The notes below the pieces were generated by a model, which searched no databases, was not told the DNA's origin, and saw only the letters and a program-made list of their open reading frames with translations. The position numbers were made by a program, and so were the translations under genes. A stretch of DNA of 64,000 nucleotides. Source: Moesziomyces globuligerus (Eukaryota; Basidiomycota; Ustilaginomycetes; Ustilaginales; Ustilaginaceae). Below are positions 1 to 8,229 of the stretch, piece after piece. The stretch's first letter is position 1, and the number at the start of each line of letters is the position of its first letter. Location of the stretch: positions 434,001 to 498,000 of the forward strand of contig JARVLF010000022.1 of NCBI GenBank assembly GCA_030849465.1, written 5' to 3'.

Positions 1-289
1 CTGTACAGCACGGCCTCGTCCTCGTCGGCCAGCTCGAGCTCCATGCTCAGATCATCGAGAGCCTCGCGTTCCTCGCGCTTGATGCGCAGCTCCTCCTCGA
101 TGTCCGAGTAGGTCGAGTTGAGTCGCGAAAACGCATTGATCGCCTGCTGGTCCTCCCACGTCACCTCGATCTCGTTCGCCTCTTGCTCCGAAAGCTAGAC
201 CCCGCACAGAGAGGCGCAACGATCGCACGTCAGTAGCAGCGACGAGGACTGCGAGCTTGCGATCGGGGACGGGGACTTACCATGCGCAT
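1..289 (-). CDS. GIM3: Prefoldin subunit 4 (5' part, runs off the window)
   Basis: This is a subunit of the hexameric prefoldin chaperone, which delivers nascent actin and tubulin to the CCT chaperonin in the cytosol. Exon 1 is 289-281 (Met-Arg-Met), the intron is 280-195 (GTAAGT donor, CTACTGACG branch-like site, CTAG acceptor), and exon 2 runs from 194 past position 1. The spliced start carries the family signature VTWEDQQAINAF followed by the first coiled-coil helix and an LADEDE motif, matching the N-terminal half of PFDN4. The second helix is outside the window. It is divergent from ALG1, with a shared upstream region of about 250 bp. The assignment rests on about 67 visible residues. 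Confidence 0.85.
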
Positions 290-538
290 TGTGAATGTAT
301 GCAAGGGGGTCGGGTGGAAGTGATGGTGTGTGCCGTGTTGCAGTGTTGGATTCGGCAGTGTTGGATTTGACAAGGCGTGCTCTTCCGGCTTCCGACTTTC
401 GGCCAAATTGCGCAGCGGCGCGTGCAGAGACCAACACCTGCCACCTCGCTCCTCCTCCTCCTCCTCCTCCTCCTCCTCCTCCTCCTTCTTTTCCTCCACC
501 GCACACACCATGACCGGCTGAACGTCCGAGGTCCGAAG
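290..538. promoter_or_regulatory. Divergent promoter of prefoldin-4 and ALG1 with CTC-rich tract
   Basis: This 249-bp region separates the divergent prefoldin-4 and ALG1 starts. It contains a long (TCC)n pyrimidine tract at about 448-494 on the ALG1 sense strand. A four-codon upstream ORF (ATG ACC GGC TGA, 510-521) ends 17 bases before the ALG1 start. No TATA box is seen. Confidence 0.5.
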
Positions 539-2746
539 ATGCTTCTCTGGCTCGTGCTGCTTGCGTTCTGCGCAGGGCTCGTCCCCGCCATCGGCGCCCT
601 CTGCCTGTGCATCTACGTCGCAGCCTACCACTCGTCGCCATCGGCATCGCGGGCTCGCTCCGCCGGCTGCCTCGGTCGCTCCGCCGCCGTGGTGGTGCTC
701 GGCGACATCGGTCGGAGCCCACGCATGTGTTTCCACGTCGAATCGCTTGCCAACGAAGGCTGGAAGGTCGCCATCGTCGGCTACCCTGGCTCTGCCCTGC
801 CACCGGCGCTGCGTCGTCCTTCGGTCCGACAACACCATCTGCGCACCCCGCCCAGCTGGATCGCACGCCTCCCCCGCGCAGCCTTCATCGCCGTCGCCCC
901 CTTCAAGCTCGCACTTCAAGCCGTATCCCTGTTCACGGAGCTCACGACGCAGGTTCGTCCGCCGCCTGAGCTGATCCTGGTCCAGACGCCGCCGGCCCTG
1001 CCGACACTGCTCGTCGTCAAGGCGGCCGCCATGCTCGTCAACGCACGCGTGGTGATCGACTGGCACAACCTCGCCTACACCATCCTGGCGCTTCGCCTCG
1101 GCGCCGAGTCGAGGCTGGTAAAGCTTGCCGAGAGGCTCGAGAGGTGGAGCGGGCGGACAGCGTTTGCGCACCTCTTTGTCACGCATGCGATGCGCAACCA
1201 TCTCGACCTCAACTGGAAGCTGCAGGGCGACAAAGTCGTACTGCACGATCGGCCACCGGCGCATTTCAGACGCGCAACGATCGCAGAGACGCATCGGCTC
1301 ATGACCAAGCTCGTGCCGCAGCTCACACCGCCGATGGGCGACGACTTTACGCCCAGGTACAGCGTGCCGGACTCGACGCCGTTCACGCACCAACCGGCGG
1401 GCAGCGATGGAGCCGAGGTGCAGTGGAGGCAGGATCGACCTGCGCTGGTGGTGAGCAGCACGTCGTGGACCGCGGATGAGGATTTCGGACTGCTGCTGCG
1501 CGCGGCGCGGCTGTACGAGTACCGCGCGCGCGCGCTGGCGGACCCGGCGAGCGCGCACGGCTCGCCTGCGCACTCGCGCAGCAGTACGGGCGACAACACG
1601 ACGCTCTCGCCCGTCTCTCCGGGCTCGACGTCTTCGCATCTGTCGCACGATGGCGATGCGGTGCGCATGTCCAAGGAACGTCGTCGGCCGTCGTTGGGAG
1701 CGCTGCGCAGCGCCACGCTGCCCTACGAGCCCGCCGCCGCGCTGCCCAAGCTGGTCATCATCGTCACGGGCAAGGGCGAGCTGCGCGCGCGCTACCTCGC
1801 CGAGATCGCGCGGCTCGAGGCGCAGGAGCGCTGGCAGTGGGTGCGTATCCGTACGGCGTGGCTGGAGACCGAGGACTATCCGACGCTCCTGGGCTCGGCC
1901 GACGTAGGCGTGTCGCTGCACACCTCGAGCTCCGGGTTGGATCTGCCGATGAAGGTGGTCGATATGCTCGGATGCGGTCTGCCCGTGTGCGCGCTCGACT
2001 TTGCGTGTCTGGATGAGCTCGTACGCGATCGCGTCAACGGGTTGATCTTTCGCGATGCCGAGGGACTGGCGAGGCAGTGGGAGTCGTTGCTCGCCAACCA
2101 TCCTCAGCCGAACTGGCTCGCGACGGGCGCGGGCATGCAAGAGCCGTTCGAGCTGCTTGCCTCGACGCCATCGCCGATCCACACCTCGGGCCTGCTGGCG
2201 GAACCGAGGATAGGAGCGGTGCCCATGTCGCCGAATCCGAGCATGACGCTCCTTCATAGTCCCGGCCTGCCTCCGCCGCACAACGGAGCGACGAGCAGAG
2301 CCGCGAGGTCGACGTGGGCCGGAAACTGGAAACATGTCATGCGGCCCTTACTCGACCCCGAGGAGGGTGTCGACGGGAGCGACACGGATAGAGAGCAGTC
2401 CGTCTCCTCGGCGCTCAAGTTCTCCACGCCCGGAGCAGGCATCTTGCAGCGAAGGGCCAAGGGGGCCGGATATGCGCGTGCGCCGACGGTCGACCCGGCT
2501 CACATGAGGAAGCTCAGCGACGAGGAGCAGGTGGCGCACATCACTGCGTTCGGCTTCGTCAGCCAGGCAGCCGCACTCGGCCACGAGAGCCAGAAGGGCC
2601 TCCGGCTGCGCAAATCGGTCAGCAATCGCACCCACGACGAGCCCCATCCGCTCCGCAACGGCACGAGCCCCGCACATGCAGCAACGGACGAGCGCTCCGA
2701 CGCCATCCCCGCCATCCAGGTGTCGAAACCCCACACTCCGCCCTAG
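539..2746 (+). CDS. ALG1: Chitobiosyldiphosphodolichol beta-mannosyltransferase (ALG1)
   Basis: ALG1 adds the first mannose from GDP-mannose to GlcNAc2-PP-dolichol on the cytosolic face of the ER, an early step of N-glycosylation. The 735-residue protein starts with an N-terminal membrane anchor (MLLWLVLLAFCAGLVPAIGA). It is followed by the GT33 signature VVVLGDIGRSPRM, the VIDWHNLAYTIL segment, and the acceptor-side SSSGLDLPMKVVDMLGCGLP motif. The ATG at 539 was chosen because it opens directly into the anchor; the open frame further upstream has no ATG. Family members are usually about 450 residues. The extra length here is a Ser-rich loop (about residues 330-380) inside the second Rossmann domain and a C-terminal tail of about 150 residues. 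Identity is secure; the role of the extra segments is unknown. Confidence 0.95.
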   Translation: MLLWLVLLAFCAGLVPAIGALCLCIYVAAYHSSPSASRARSAGCLGRSAAVVVLGDIGRSPRMCFHVESLANEGWKVAIVGYPGSALPPALRRPSVRQHHLRTPPSWIARLPRAAFIAVAPFKLALQAVSLFTELTTQVRPPPELILVQTPPALPTLLVVKAAAMLVNARVVIDWHNLAYTILALRLGAESRLVKLAERLERWSGRTAFAHLFVTHAMRNHLDLNWKLQGDKVVLHDRPPAHFRRATIAETHRLMTKLVPQLTPPMGDDFTPRYSVPDSTPFTHQPAGSDGAEVQWRQDRPALVVSSTSWTADEDFGLLLRAARLYEYRARALADPASAHGSPAHSRSSTGDNTTLSPVSPGSTSSHLSHDGDAVRMSKERRRPSLGALRSATLPYEPAAALPKLVIIVTGKGELRARYLAEIARLEAQERWQWVRIRTAWLETEDYPTLLGSADVGVSLHTSSSGLDLPMKVVDMLGCGLPVCALDFACLDELVRDRVNGLIFRDAEGLARQWESLLANHPQPNWLATGAGMQEPFELLASTPSPIHTSGLLAEPRIGAVPMSPNPSMTLLHSPGLPPPHNGATSRAARSTWAGNWKHVMRPLLDPEEGVDGSDTDREQSVSSALKFSTPGAGILQRRAKGAGYARAPTVDPAHMRKLSDEEQVAHITAFGFVSQAAALGHESQKGLRLRKSVSNRTHDEPHPLRNGTSPAHAATDERSDAIPAIQVSKPHTPP

Positions 2747-2829
2747 TCGCGCCCCTGCTCCACGAACAATGCATGCAATACAGACGCTTGCTCAGACCGT
2801 CACAGCGAGAGCGACATCGATTCGCCGGA

Positions 2830-2835
2830 AATAAA
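2830..2835 (+). promoter_or_regulatory. Putative polyadenylation signal of ALG1
   Basis: A consensus AATAAA hexamer lies 84 bp after the ALG1 stop codon, ahead of the tRNA gene. Position and sequence fit a poly(A) signal, but no transcript evidence is available. Confidence 0.45.
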
Positions 2836-2900
2836 CTAGTGTGAATGACAGAACACAACACGTATCATGGATGCAATGTTCTGGTCACGTGAACATGGAG

Positions 2901-3019
2901 GGCACGATGGCGGAGTGGTTATCGCGTGGCACTAGAACCTCTTGGATTCTAGAGCAAATCCTGCTCAACAATCAATGCCATTCCCTCTGGGAGCACAGGT
3001 TCAAATCCTGTTCGTGTCG
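2901..3019 (+). tRNA. tRNA-Ser(AGA) with a 37-nt intron
   Basis: Acceptor arms GGCACGA (2901-2907) and TCGTGTC (3012-3018) pair with one G-U, and G3019 is the discriminator. The anticodon stem is TGGCA/TGCCA and the loop CTAGAA+A carries anticodon AGA. A long variable arm (TCCC-TCT-GGGA) and the T arm ACAGG-TTCAAAT-CCTGT identify a class II serine tRNA. The intron (2938-2974) sits in the canonical place after position 37. It contains TTCTAG, the exact complement of the loop sequence CTAGAA, as expected for a pre-tRNA anticodon-intron helix. A T6 run at 3021-3026 is the RNA polymerase III terminator. Confidence 0.95.
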
Positions 3020-3419
3020 GTTTTTTGCGTGGCAGAGCTGCATTTCTTTTTGACGTTTGTTTCCTTTTCCCCAATGCAGAAACGGCTCAGCTGAGCATGG
3101 GGCAAGGCGGCGGAGACTTGGGAGGTTAGGGATCTGCGGTGATTTTCCGGGCGGGCTTGGATAAGGAAAGCAAGGGTTGGTTGGTTGGACCCTGGGCGGC
3201 GCGAAGAAGTGCAAGTGGGAATTAATTGAAAGCCGAAGCTGCGCGATTTCGAGCCGACGCCTCCACTCGCTCAGCCTCAGCTGCGGAGAGAGGCCAGGAG
3301 CGAGGTCGAGTGGCGAACGACTTGCCAGCCCATTCGCACTTCACCTCTGCCTGTCACAGCCATATGGCGAAACGCACCGAGCAAGCTCGTGCGGAGGCGC
3401 CTTGCACTGAGCTACAATC
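3020..3419. other. Intergenic region upstream of the DNAJC28-domain gene
   Basis: This 400-bp stretch holds the Pol III T6 terminator of the tRNA at its start and the presumed promoter of the next gene. I see no ORF with coding character and no TATA box. Confidence 0.4.
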
Positions 3420-5165
3420 ATGACGCTTGCCATGCTCGCCACGAGCTTGCGCGTAGCTCGGACTGCGGAGCTTCGAGGGTTGGCCACGAGTTGCCGCTGC
3501 GCCACCGAGCGCGCTTCGGACGACGAGGGCTTGACGGGGGCGGATAAGCTGCTGCACGATGCGCTGCGGCTCGAGGCCGAGGAGAAGCGCACGTTGGCGC
3601 GGCAGTCGAACCAGCCCGATCCAAACGATCCGGCGTGGACGGGCGAGGAGCGCGTGCAGGACACGGTGCTGCGCATGGTCATGGACAAGTACAAGCCGCT
3701 GCGCATCCGGCTCGGCGACGACGCCAAAGACCCCGCCGACGAAAAGATCAAGGCGGGCATCCAACAACCCTCCTCCCCCGGCACTCCCCCCGTCGTTCCC
3801 GTCGGTGCCAACCGAAGTCTTGTCAATCCTTCGCTGCGCGGCGAGGGCGAGTACGAAGAGGGTCGCAAGTTGCCCAAGACTCCCGACGCTAAACCTTGGC
3901 GTGCGGTATACGTCCGTCCGGCGCATCTAGGATCCGCAGCTCAAGACGTACCCAGCGTCTACTACGGTCAGTTCCTCAAGTCTGCCTCCACCACCCCCGT
4001 CGGTGCGGGAGCGAGCTCCGAGATGCGCTCCAAGCTCAAGGCCGCCGGCATGAACGCATCCGCACTGCCCGTCGACGACACCAAGCGCATGACGCAGCTG
4101 CGTCAGGGCATCAAGACGGCCGAACGACGCGGAAAGCTCCTCCGCGCGCGCGACAGCGTCTTGGACTACCAACTCTCCAAACCCCCTCCGCACTCGGTCT
4201 TTGCGGCCTCTGCGACCGAGGGCGAGATGAGGGGAGACGAGGTTTCGGATACGACGAGCAACCTGCAGCTGCAGCTCGGGCACGCGCAGGGATGGGACAG
4301 CGTCGTGGAGAAACGCATCAAGGCAGCTCAGGAAGCAGGCTTGTTTAGGGAGAACAAGCTGCGCGGTCGACCGATCCAGCGCGATATGGAGGAGAAGAAT
4401 CCGTTCCTCGCGCGCGAAGAGTACTTTATGAACCGCATCGTCAAGCGCCAAGGCGCCGCGCCGCCGTGGGTGGAACTCAACCTCGAACTCGAGACGGAGC
4501 TCACGAGCTGGCGGCAGCGATGTGCCGAGAGCTGGATCCGACGCGCGAGCCGAATGATCACCACCTCCCCGCACCTCTCGGCCGGTCTGGAACCCGTGTC
4601 TGCGCGGGTCGGTGCGCAGGAGGCGGAGATGGTGGCGACGACCGACGGCGAGAGGGCGTTGGTGGATACGGCGAAACGGTATAGGGATCCCGAATGGGAG
4701 CAGCGCGAACACGCCTATCACACGCACGAGCTCACGCGGCTCAACCAACTCATCCGCAAGCACAACCACCTCGCGCCCTTTACCGCGCGCAAGGGGCTGA
4801 TGCAGTTGGAGCTCGAACTCGCCGCCATGTATACGCGTGCGCTGCCGCGCCTCGTGCGCGAGATCTCGACCATCCTCACTCAGAATGCCGGCGGCTCGCC
4901 CAGCCACGCCCTAGATCGTGCCCTCCAGCACGGCGATCAGCCGGTGAGCTACGATATGTGGGGCCGCGAACTGCGCGCGCCCACCACCACCAGACCAAGC
5001 ATGCTCGACGCATGGTGGGGCTCCGCCGTCGCTGAACGCAAGCAGACCGACACCGCGCAGACACCTGCCCACGCCGCAGCCGAGCACGAGCGTGCGCCGT
5101 CGCTCGGAATCGTGGCTGCGATCCAGCGCAGCCTGCAGTGGGCGCGCCAACGCATCGGCGCCTAG
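3420..5165 (+). CDS. DNAJC28-conserved-domain protein (DUF1992), likely mitochondrial
   Basis: This 581-residue protein carries the DNAJC28-type domain (DUF1992) at about residues 291-370. The domain includes [19 protein letters not shown], the GRPI turn, [14 protein letters not shown] and [11 protein letters not shown], the standard landmarks of the family. There is no J-domain, so the name comes only from the shared C-terminal domain of human DNAJC28. The N-terminus ([20 protein letters not shown]) is basic, Ser/Thr-rich and acid-poor, which suggests mitochondrial import. The ATG at 3420 is the first in frame. The biochemical function of the domain is not established. The gene is convergent with the dynein light chain gene, and the stop codons are about 110 bp apart. 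Confidence 0.8.
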   Translation: MTLAMLATSLRVARTAELRGLATSCRCATERASDDEGLTGADKLLHDALRLEAEEKRTLARQSNQPDPNDPAWTGEERVQDTVLRMVMDKYKPLRIRLGDDAKDPADEKIKAGIQQPSSPGTPPVVPVGANRSLVNPSLRGEGEYEEGRKLPKTPDAKPWRAVYVRPAHLGSAAQDVPSVYYGQFLKSASTTPVGAGASSEMRSKLKAAGMNASALPVDDTKRMTQLRQGIKTAERRGKLLRARDSVLDYQLSKPPPHSVFAASATEGEMRGDEVSDTTSNLQLQLGHAQGWDSVVEKRIKAAQEAGLFRENKLRGRPIQRDMEEKNPFLAREEYFMNRIVKRQGAAPPWVELNLELETELTSWRQRCAESWIRRASRMITTSPHLSAGLEPVSARVGAQEAEMVATTDGERALVDTAKRYRDPEWEQREHAYHTHELTRLNQLIRKHNHLAPFTARKGLMQLELELAAMYTRALPRLVREISTILTQNAGGSPSHALDRALQHGDQPVSYDMWGRELRAPTTTRPSMLDAWWGSAVAERKQTDTAQTPAHAAAEHERAPSLGIVAAIQRSLQWARQRIGA

Positions 5166-5272
5166 GGACGTTTCCTCCTTCCAGCCCGTAGATGCAAGAC
5201 ACGGCTGTTTCTCCAGCCAGCTTTGCGTGTGTGACTTTTGGAATTGCAATGAGAGACGTGCTTGAGGTTCTT

Positions 5273-5687
5273 TCACGCTCTCCAGAGCAGGAACGCCATC
5301 TGACCCAGATCTACCAAGACAACGCGGCACCGGTGAGCAAGTAGAGGTCAGCAAGTAGACAAGGGGCAAAGGTTGGTGCTTTGGAGTGTGGGGCTTACAA
5401 AAGTAGATAAAGTGTTTTGTCTCGTGGGTGACGTAGGAGCCGTAGCGTTGGCCGACGACGGCATGCCAGGTGGGGCCGAACTTGAGGTCCATGGAGCGCT
5501 TGACGTGGCCTGCCATGTCCTTTTCCACGGCGAACTTTTCGAGCGCGTCGTAGGCGATCTCGATGGTCTGCGCCTGCATGTCTTCGGCCATGTCGACGTT
5601 CTTGATCACGGGCTTGAGCTCGCGCACGTTGGACGTGGTGGCTGCTGCGGCGGCGCCGTGCGCAGTGGGAGGGGCTTCGGACGTCAT
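5273..5687 (-). CDS. DYN2: Dynein light chain, LC8 type (two exons)
   Basis: LC8 is a small homodimeric hub that binds dynein intermediate chain and many other partners. Exon 1 is 5687-5399, the intron is 5398-5311 (GTAAGC donor, TGCTGACC branch-like site, TAG acceptor), and exon 2 is 5310-5273. The spliced product is 108 residues. It contains the family core [20 protein letters not shown], then ETKHFIYF, joined across the intron to [12 protein letters not shown]. The start at MTSEAPP leaves a short Ala-rich leader before the conserved VIKNVDM. An in-frame ATG 21 codons upstream (5750) would add a basic leader and cannot be excluded. The gene is divergent from the next gene. Confidence 0.93.
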
Positions 5688-6040
5688 GGCGCGCGCGCGG
5701 AGAGGGCGAGGCGATGGATGGTGTCGAGACGACAAGCTGCGCAAAGCCATCGCATCCCCAGACCAACACTCGCCTTCAAAATCAGCTTGGCGCGCTCCAA
5801 CCCCGAGGCGCACTCCGTCCGTACAGTCTAACATGAGAATTTAATCTCTCGGGTTATCGGACGAGAAGGTTGAGATAAGGGTTCGGCACTGCCCAGATGC
5901 ACGCGCTGCATGCGCTTGCAGGACCCTGGACGGCCAAGCCGAGTTGGCTGAGTTGGGTTTTGCCACTCAACCCCACACGCAAGGCTCATCACGTTCATCC
6001 CCGCTCCTTATCCATCATCTCGAAGAGCCGAGGTATCATC
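5688..6040. promoter_or_regulatory. Divergent promoter between LC8 and the orphan mitochondrial gene
   Basis: This 353-bp region lies between divergent starts. It contains no recognised TATA box, tRNA or repeat. Its LC8-proximal part is the possible upstream coding extension mentioned for that gene. Confidence 0.35.
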
Positions 6041-7552
6041 ATGCTGCTAAGGCCTTCGCCGGGACGTCTGCGCACCGTGCTGCGCTCGGTGGGCCAGGCG
6101 CGCGTGCGCCCTCGTCCACCCTCCGCCATCGTCCCCTCGCCGCGCGCCATCGTCCATCCCCGGCTGCGCCCCGCCTCGTCCACCGCCTACCTCAGCCACC
6201 CGGCCGCGCTGCGCGCAGTTTCCCGACGATGCTTCTCCTCGTCCTCCCGCTCTTCGGCTCGCAGCGCCGCATTCAGGCCGATCGCTTCGCCCTCCGCGCT
6301 GCTTCGATCCGCGCTGCGCGCAGCACGCGCTCTGCGCGCTGGCTTCGCTCGCACCTCCGCCCAGCTCCGCGCCTGGAGTCCGCGGCGCCTGCTCGTGGCG
6401 ATCAGGATCGCGCCGTACGAGCTGCGCTCGTCGCTGCTGCGCGGGGCGCTGGATGTGTTCCGTGCTCCGGGCGCGCAGCCCTCCGCCGCGCGCGCCGCGT
6501 ACGCACGCATGACCTCGCCCTCGGTCGCCTTTGCTCGTGGCGGCCTCTCCGGCCTCGGCGCCCGACCCGTCGGCGGCCAGCTCGCGCTCTCGCCGCTTCG
6601 GGGCGGCGTGGGGATGCAGACGGCGCGCAAGTTCTCGTCCGGCGGCGCATGCGTCTTTGACCATCTCGTCGTCAACGCGCCGCTGGCGCTGCGCCTCGCT
6701 GCCGATGAGCTCGACGACAAGGCCAAGCTCGCCCTCCGCCGTCCCGCGGCCTCCGCTGCCCGCCCCAATCCCAGGCGTACGGGTGCGACGTTCAGCGCCG
6801 CAAAGCTCGCGCGCAATGCGGCTGCCTTTGCCTCGGCGCCGCGCGCCGAGCCGACCGAGCGCAGCAAGGTCGACGTCGATGTCCATGTCGAGGCGTCGAG
6901 CGTCGTGTCGAGCTGTGTCGATGTGGAGGCGCAGCTGTCGACGTACTTCGAGCTTCCTGCGCCCAGTGTCGGGTTGGGTGGGGAGGCGACGGTGGTGACG
7001 ATGCGGCTCATCGATCCGCTCTTTGACGTGCTCGGTGGGCGCGAGCCTGCGTCGGGCGACGAGGGCAGGTTGTTCGATGCCGCGTTGCTGCGCGATGCGT
7101 CTACGGCGCTCGCGTACGAACACGCACGCTATCTGCGCGCCAAGAGCGTGCTGCGCGTGCTGTGGGATGCGGGCCTGCTTGCTGACGATGCGCAGATGGA
7201 TCTAGAGTCCGATCCGGCGCTCTGGACCGTCACGCTGCCGCGCGTGCGTGCGGAGCGTGTCAGCCGATTGCTCGAGCACCAGCTGGAGTTCGAGTTCGAT
7301 CAGTGGTGTTCCGTCCACGCCGCAGCAGAGCAGGGCGCGGTCGGGTTGGACCTCTCCCAGGTCTGGCCTCTCACGCCGCCCGTGCTCTCGAGCAGTGGTT
7401 GGCATAGCACCGACGAGGATAGCCAGAGTTGGGAGCAGAGCGAGGAGCAGGCGGAGGGGTTTGAGATGCTGTCTCTGCCCGATTCGCCTCCGCTCTCGAG
7501 CGGCCAGAGCGAAAGCGTAGGCAGCCTCTTTGACTCGCGCACCCAGTGGTGA
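6041..7552 (+). CDS. Uncharacterised protein, probable mitochondrial presequence
   Basis: This 503-residue protein was not recognised. The first ~75 residues are rich in Arg, Ser and Ala and nearly free of acid. They include RRCFSSSSRSSARSA, which resembles a matrix-protease cleavage site (R-x-F/Y-S). Further on there is a low-complexity Ala/Arg region. A better-behaved acidic and hydrophobic domain follows in the C-terminal half, including a FELPAPSVGLGGEATVV segment and a predicted helical stretch with AYEHARYLRAKSVLRVLWDA. The ATG at 6041 opens the presequence. Third-position GC bias agrees with neighbouring genes and supports real coding. No enzymatic motif is visible. It converges on the LipA fusion gene. 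Confidence 0.65.
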   Translation: MLLRPSPGRLRTVLRSVGQARVRPRPPSAIVPSPRAIVHPRLRPASSTAYLSHPAALRAVSRRCFSSSSRSSARSAAFRPIASPSALLRSALRAARALRAGFARTSAQLRAWSPRRLLVAIRIAPYELRSSLLRGALDVFRAPGAQPSAARAAYARMTSPSVAFARGGLSGLGARPVGGQLALSPLRGGVGMQTARKFSSGGACVFDHLVVNAPLALRLAADELDDKAKLALRRPAASAARPNPRRTGATFSAAKLARNAAAFASAPRAEPTERSKVDVDVHVEASSVVSSCVDVEAQLSTYFELPAPSVGLGGEATVVTMRLIDPLFDVLGGREPASGDEGRLFDAALLRDASTALAYEHARYLRAKSVLRVLWDAGLLADDAQMDLESDPALWTVTLPRVRAERVSRLLEHQLEFEFDQWCSVHAAAEQGAVGLDLSQVWPLTPPVLSSSGWHSTDEDSQSWEQSEEQAEGFEMLSLPDSPPLSSGQSESVGSLFDSRTQW

Positions 7553-7940
7553 CCCTTCTTCCTTCTCTTCGGCTACACTGCACCTTTCAGGGGTCTTGCC
7601 TATCGCAATGCCCGCTCCATGTTTCGTCCCGTTTGCGTGGCCTCACGATCCTGTGCCTTGCGTATCAATGTTGGTGATTTCTCTCTGCTGGGTCCGTAGT
7701 CCTGTCCGTGTGGGTGCGAGAGCTTCAAGGCTTCGAGCTGGTCAAGTTGGGCTGGAATGGGCACCGCCTCAACGTCGCCAGGGAGGGGGAAGATGGGCAT
7801 GCGGCTTGTCTTTTGCGGGCGATTAGGCTACCGAGCCAGAAGCGGGGCCGCATCTGTTCTCAGAGGACACAAAGCTTACGTCGATGCAGCTTGGCACACT
7901 CTGATGGTTTAACGTCTGACGGAAAGGTAGAGATCGGGAA

Positions 7941-8229
7941 TTGCAAAGTACGAAACCTATGAACCCTATAAACCCTGTGAACCCTATGAGTCCTATGAAC
8001 CCTATGAGTCCTATGAGTCCTATGAGACATCTAAGACCTGTGAGATCTATGGGATCTATGAGAGCTATGAGAGCTATGAGAGCTATGAGAGCTATGAGAG
8101 CTATGAGAGCTATGAGAGCTATGAGAGCTATGAGAGCTATGAGATCTATGAGATCTATGGGATCTATGAGAGCTATGAGAGCTATGAGAGCTATGAGAGC
8201 TAAGGGAGCTAAGGGAGCTAAGGGAGCTA
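7941..8229. repeat. 9-bp minisatellite array (ATGAGAGCT units)
   Basis: The array begins with degenerate units (ATGAACCCT, ATGAGTCCT at about 7957-8026). It continues with near-perfect ATGAGAGCT copies from about 8059 to 8200, interrupted by ATGAGATCT and ATGGGATCT variants, and ends with four AAGGGAGCT units at about 8201-8229. The period is 9 bp throughout. It fills the convergent spacer between the orphan mitochondrial gene and the LipA fusion gene and overlaps the stop codon of the latter. All units stay open on the + strand, giving a spurious Met-Arg-Ala repeat ORF. Confidence 0.9.

Noticed and set aside
5688..5750. Upstream ATG extension of the LC8 dynein light chain
   Set aside because: It would add a 21-residue basic leader not seen in LC8 proteins. 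I kept the shorter start and noted the alternative.
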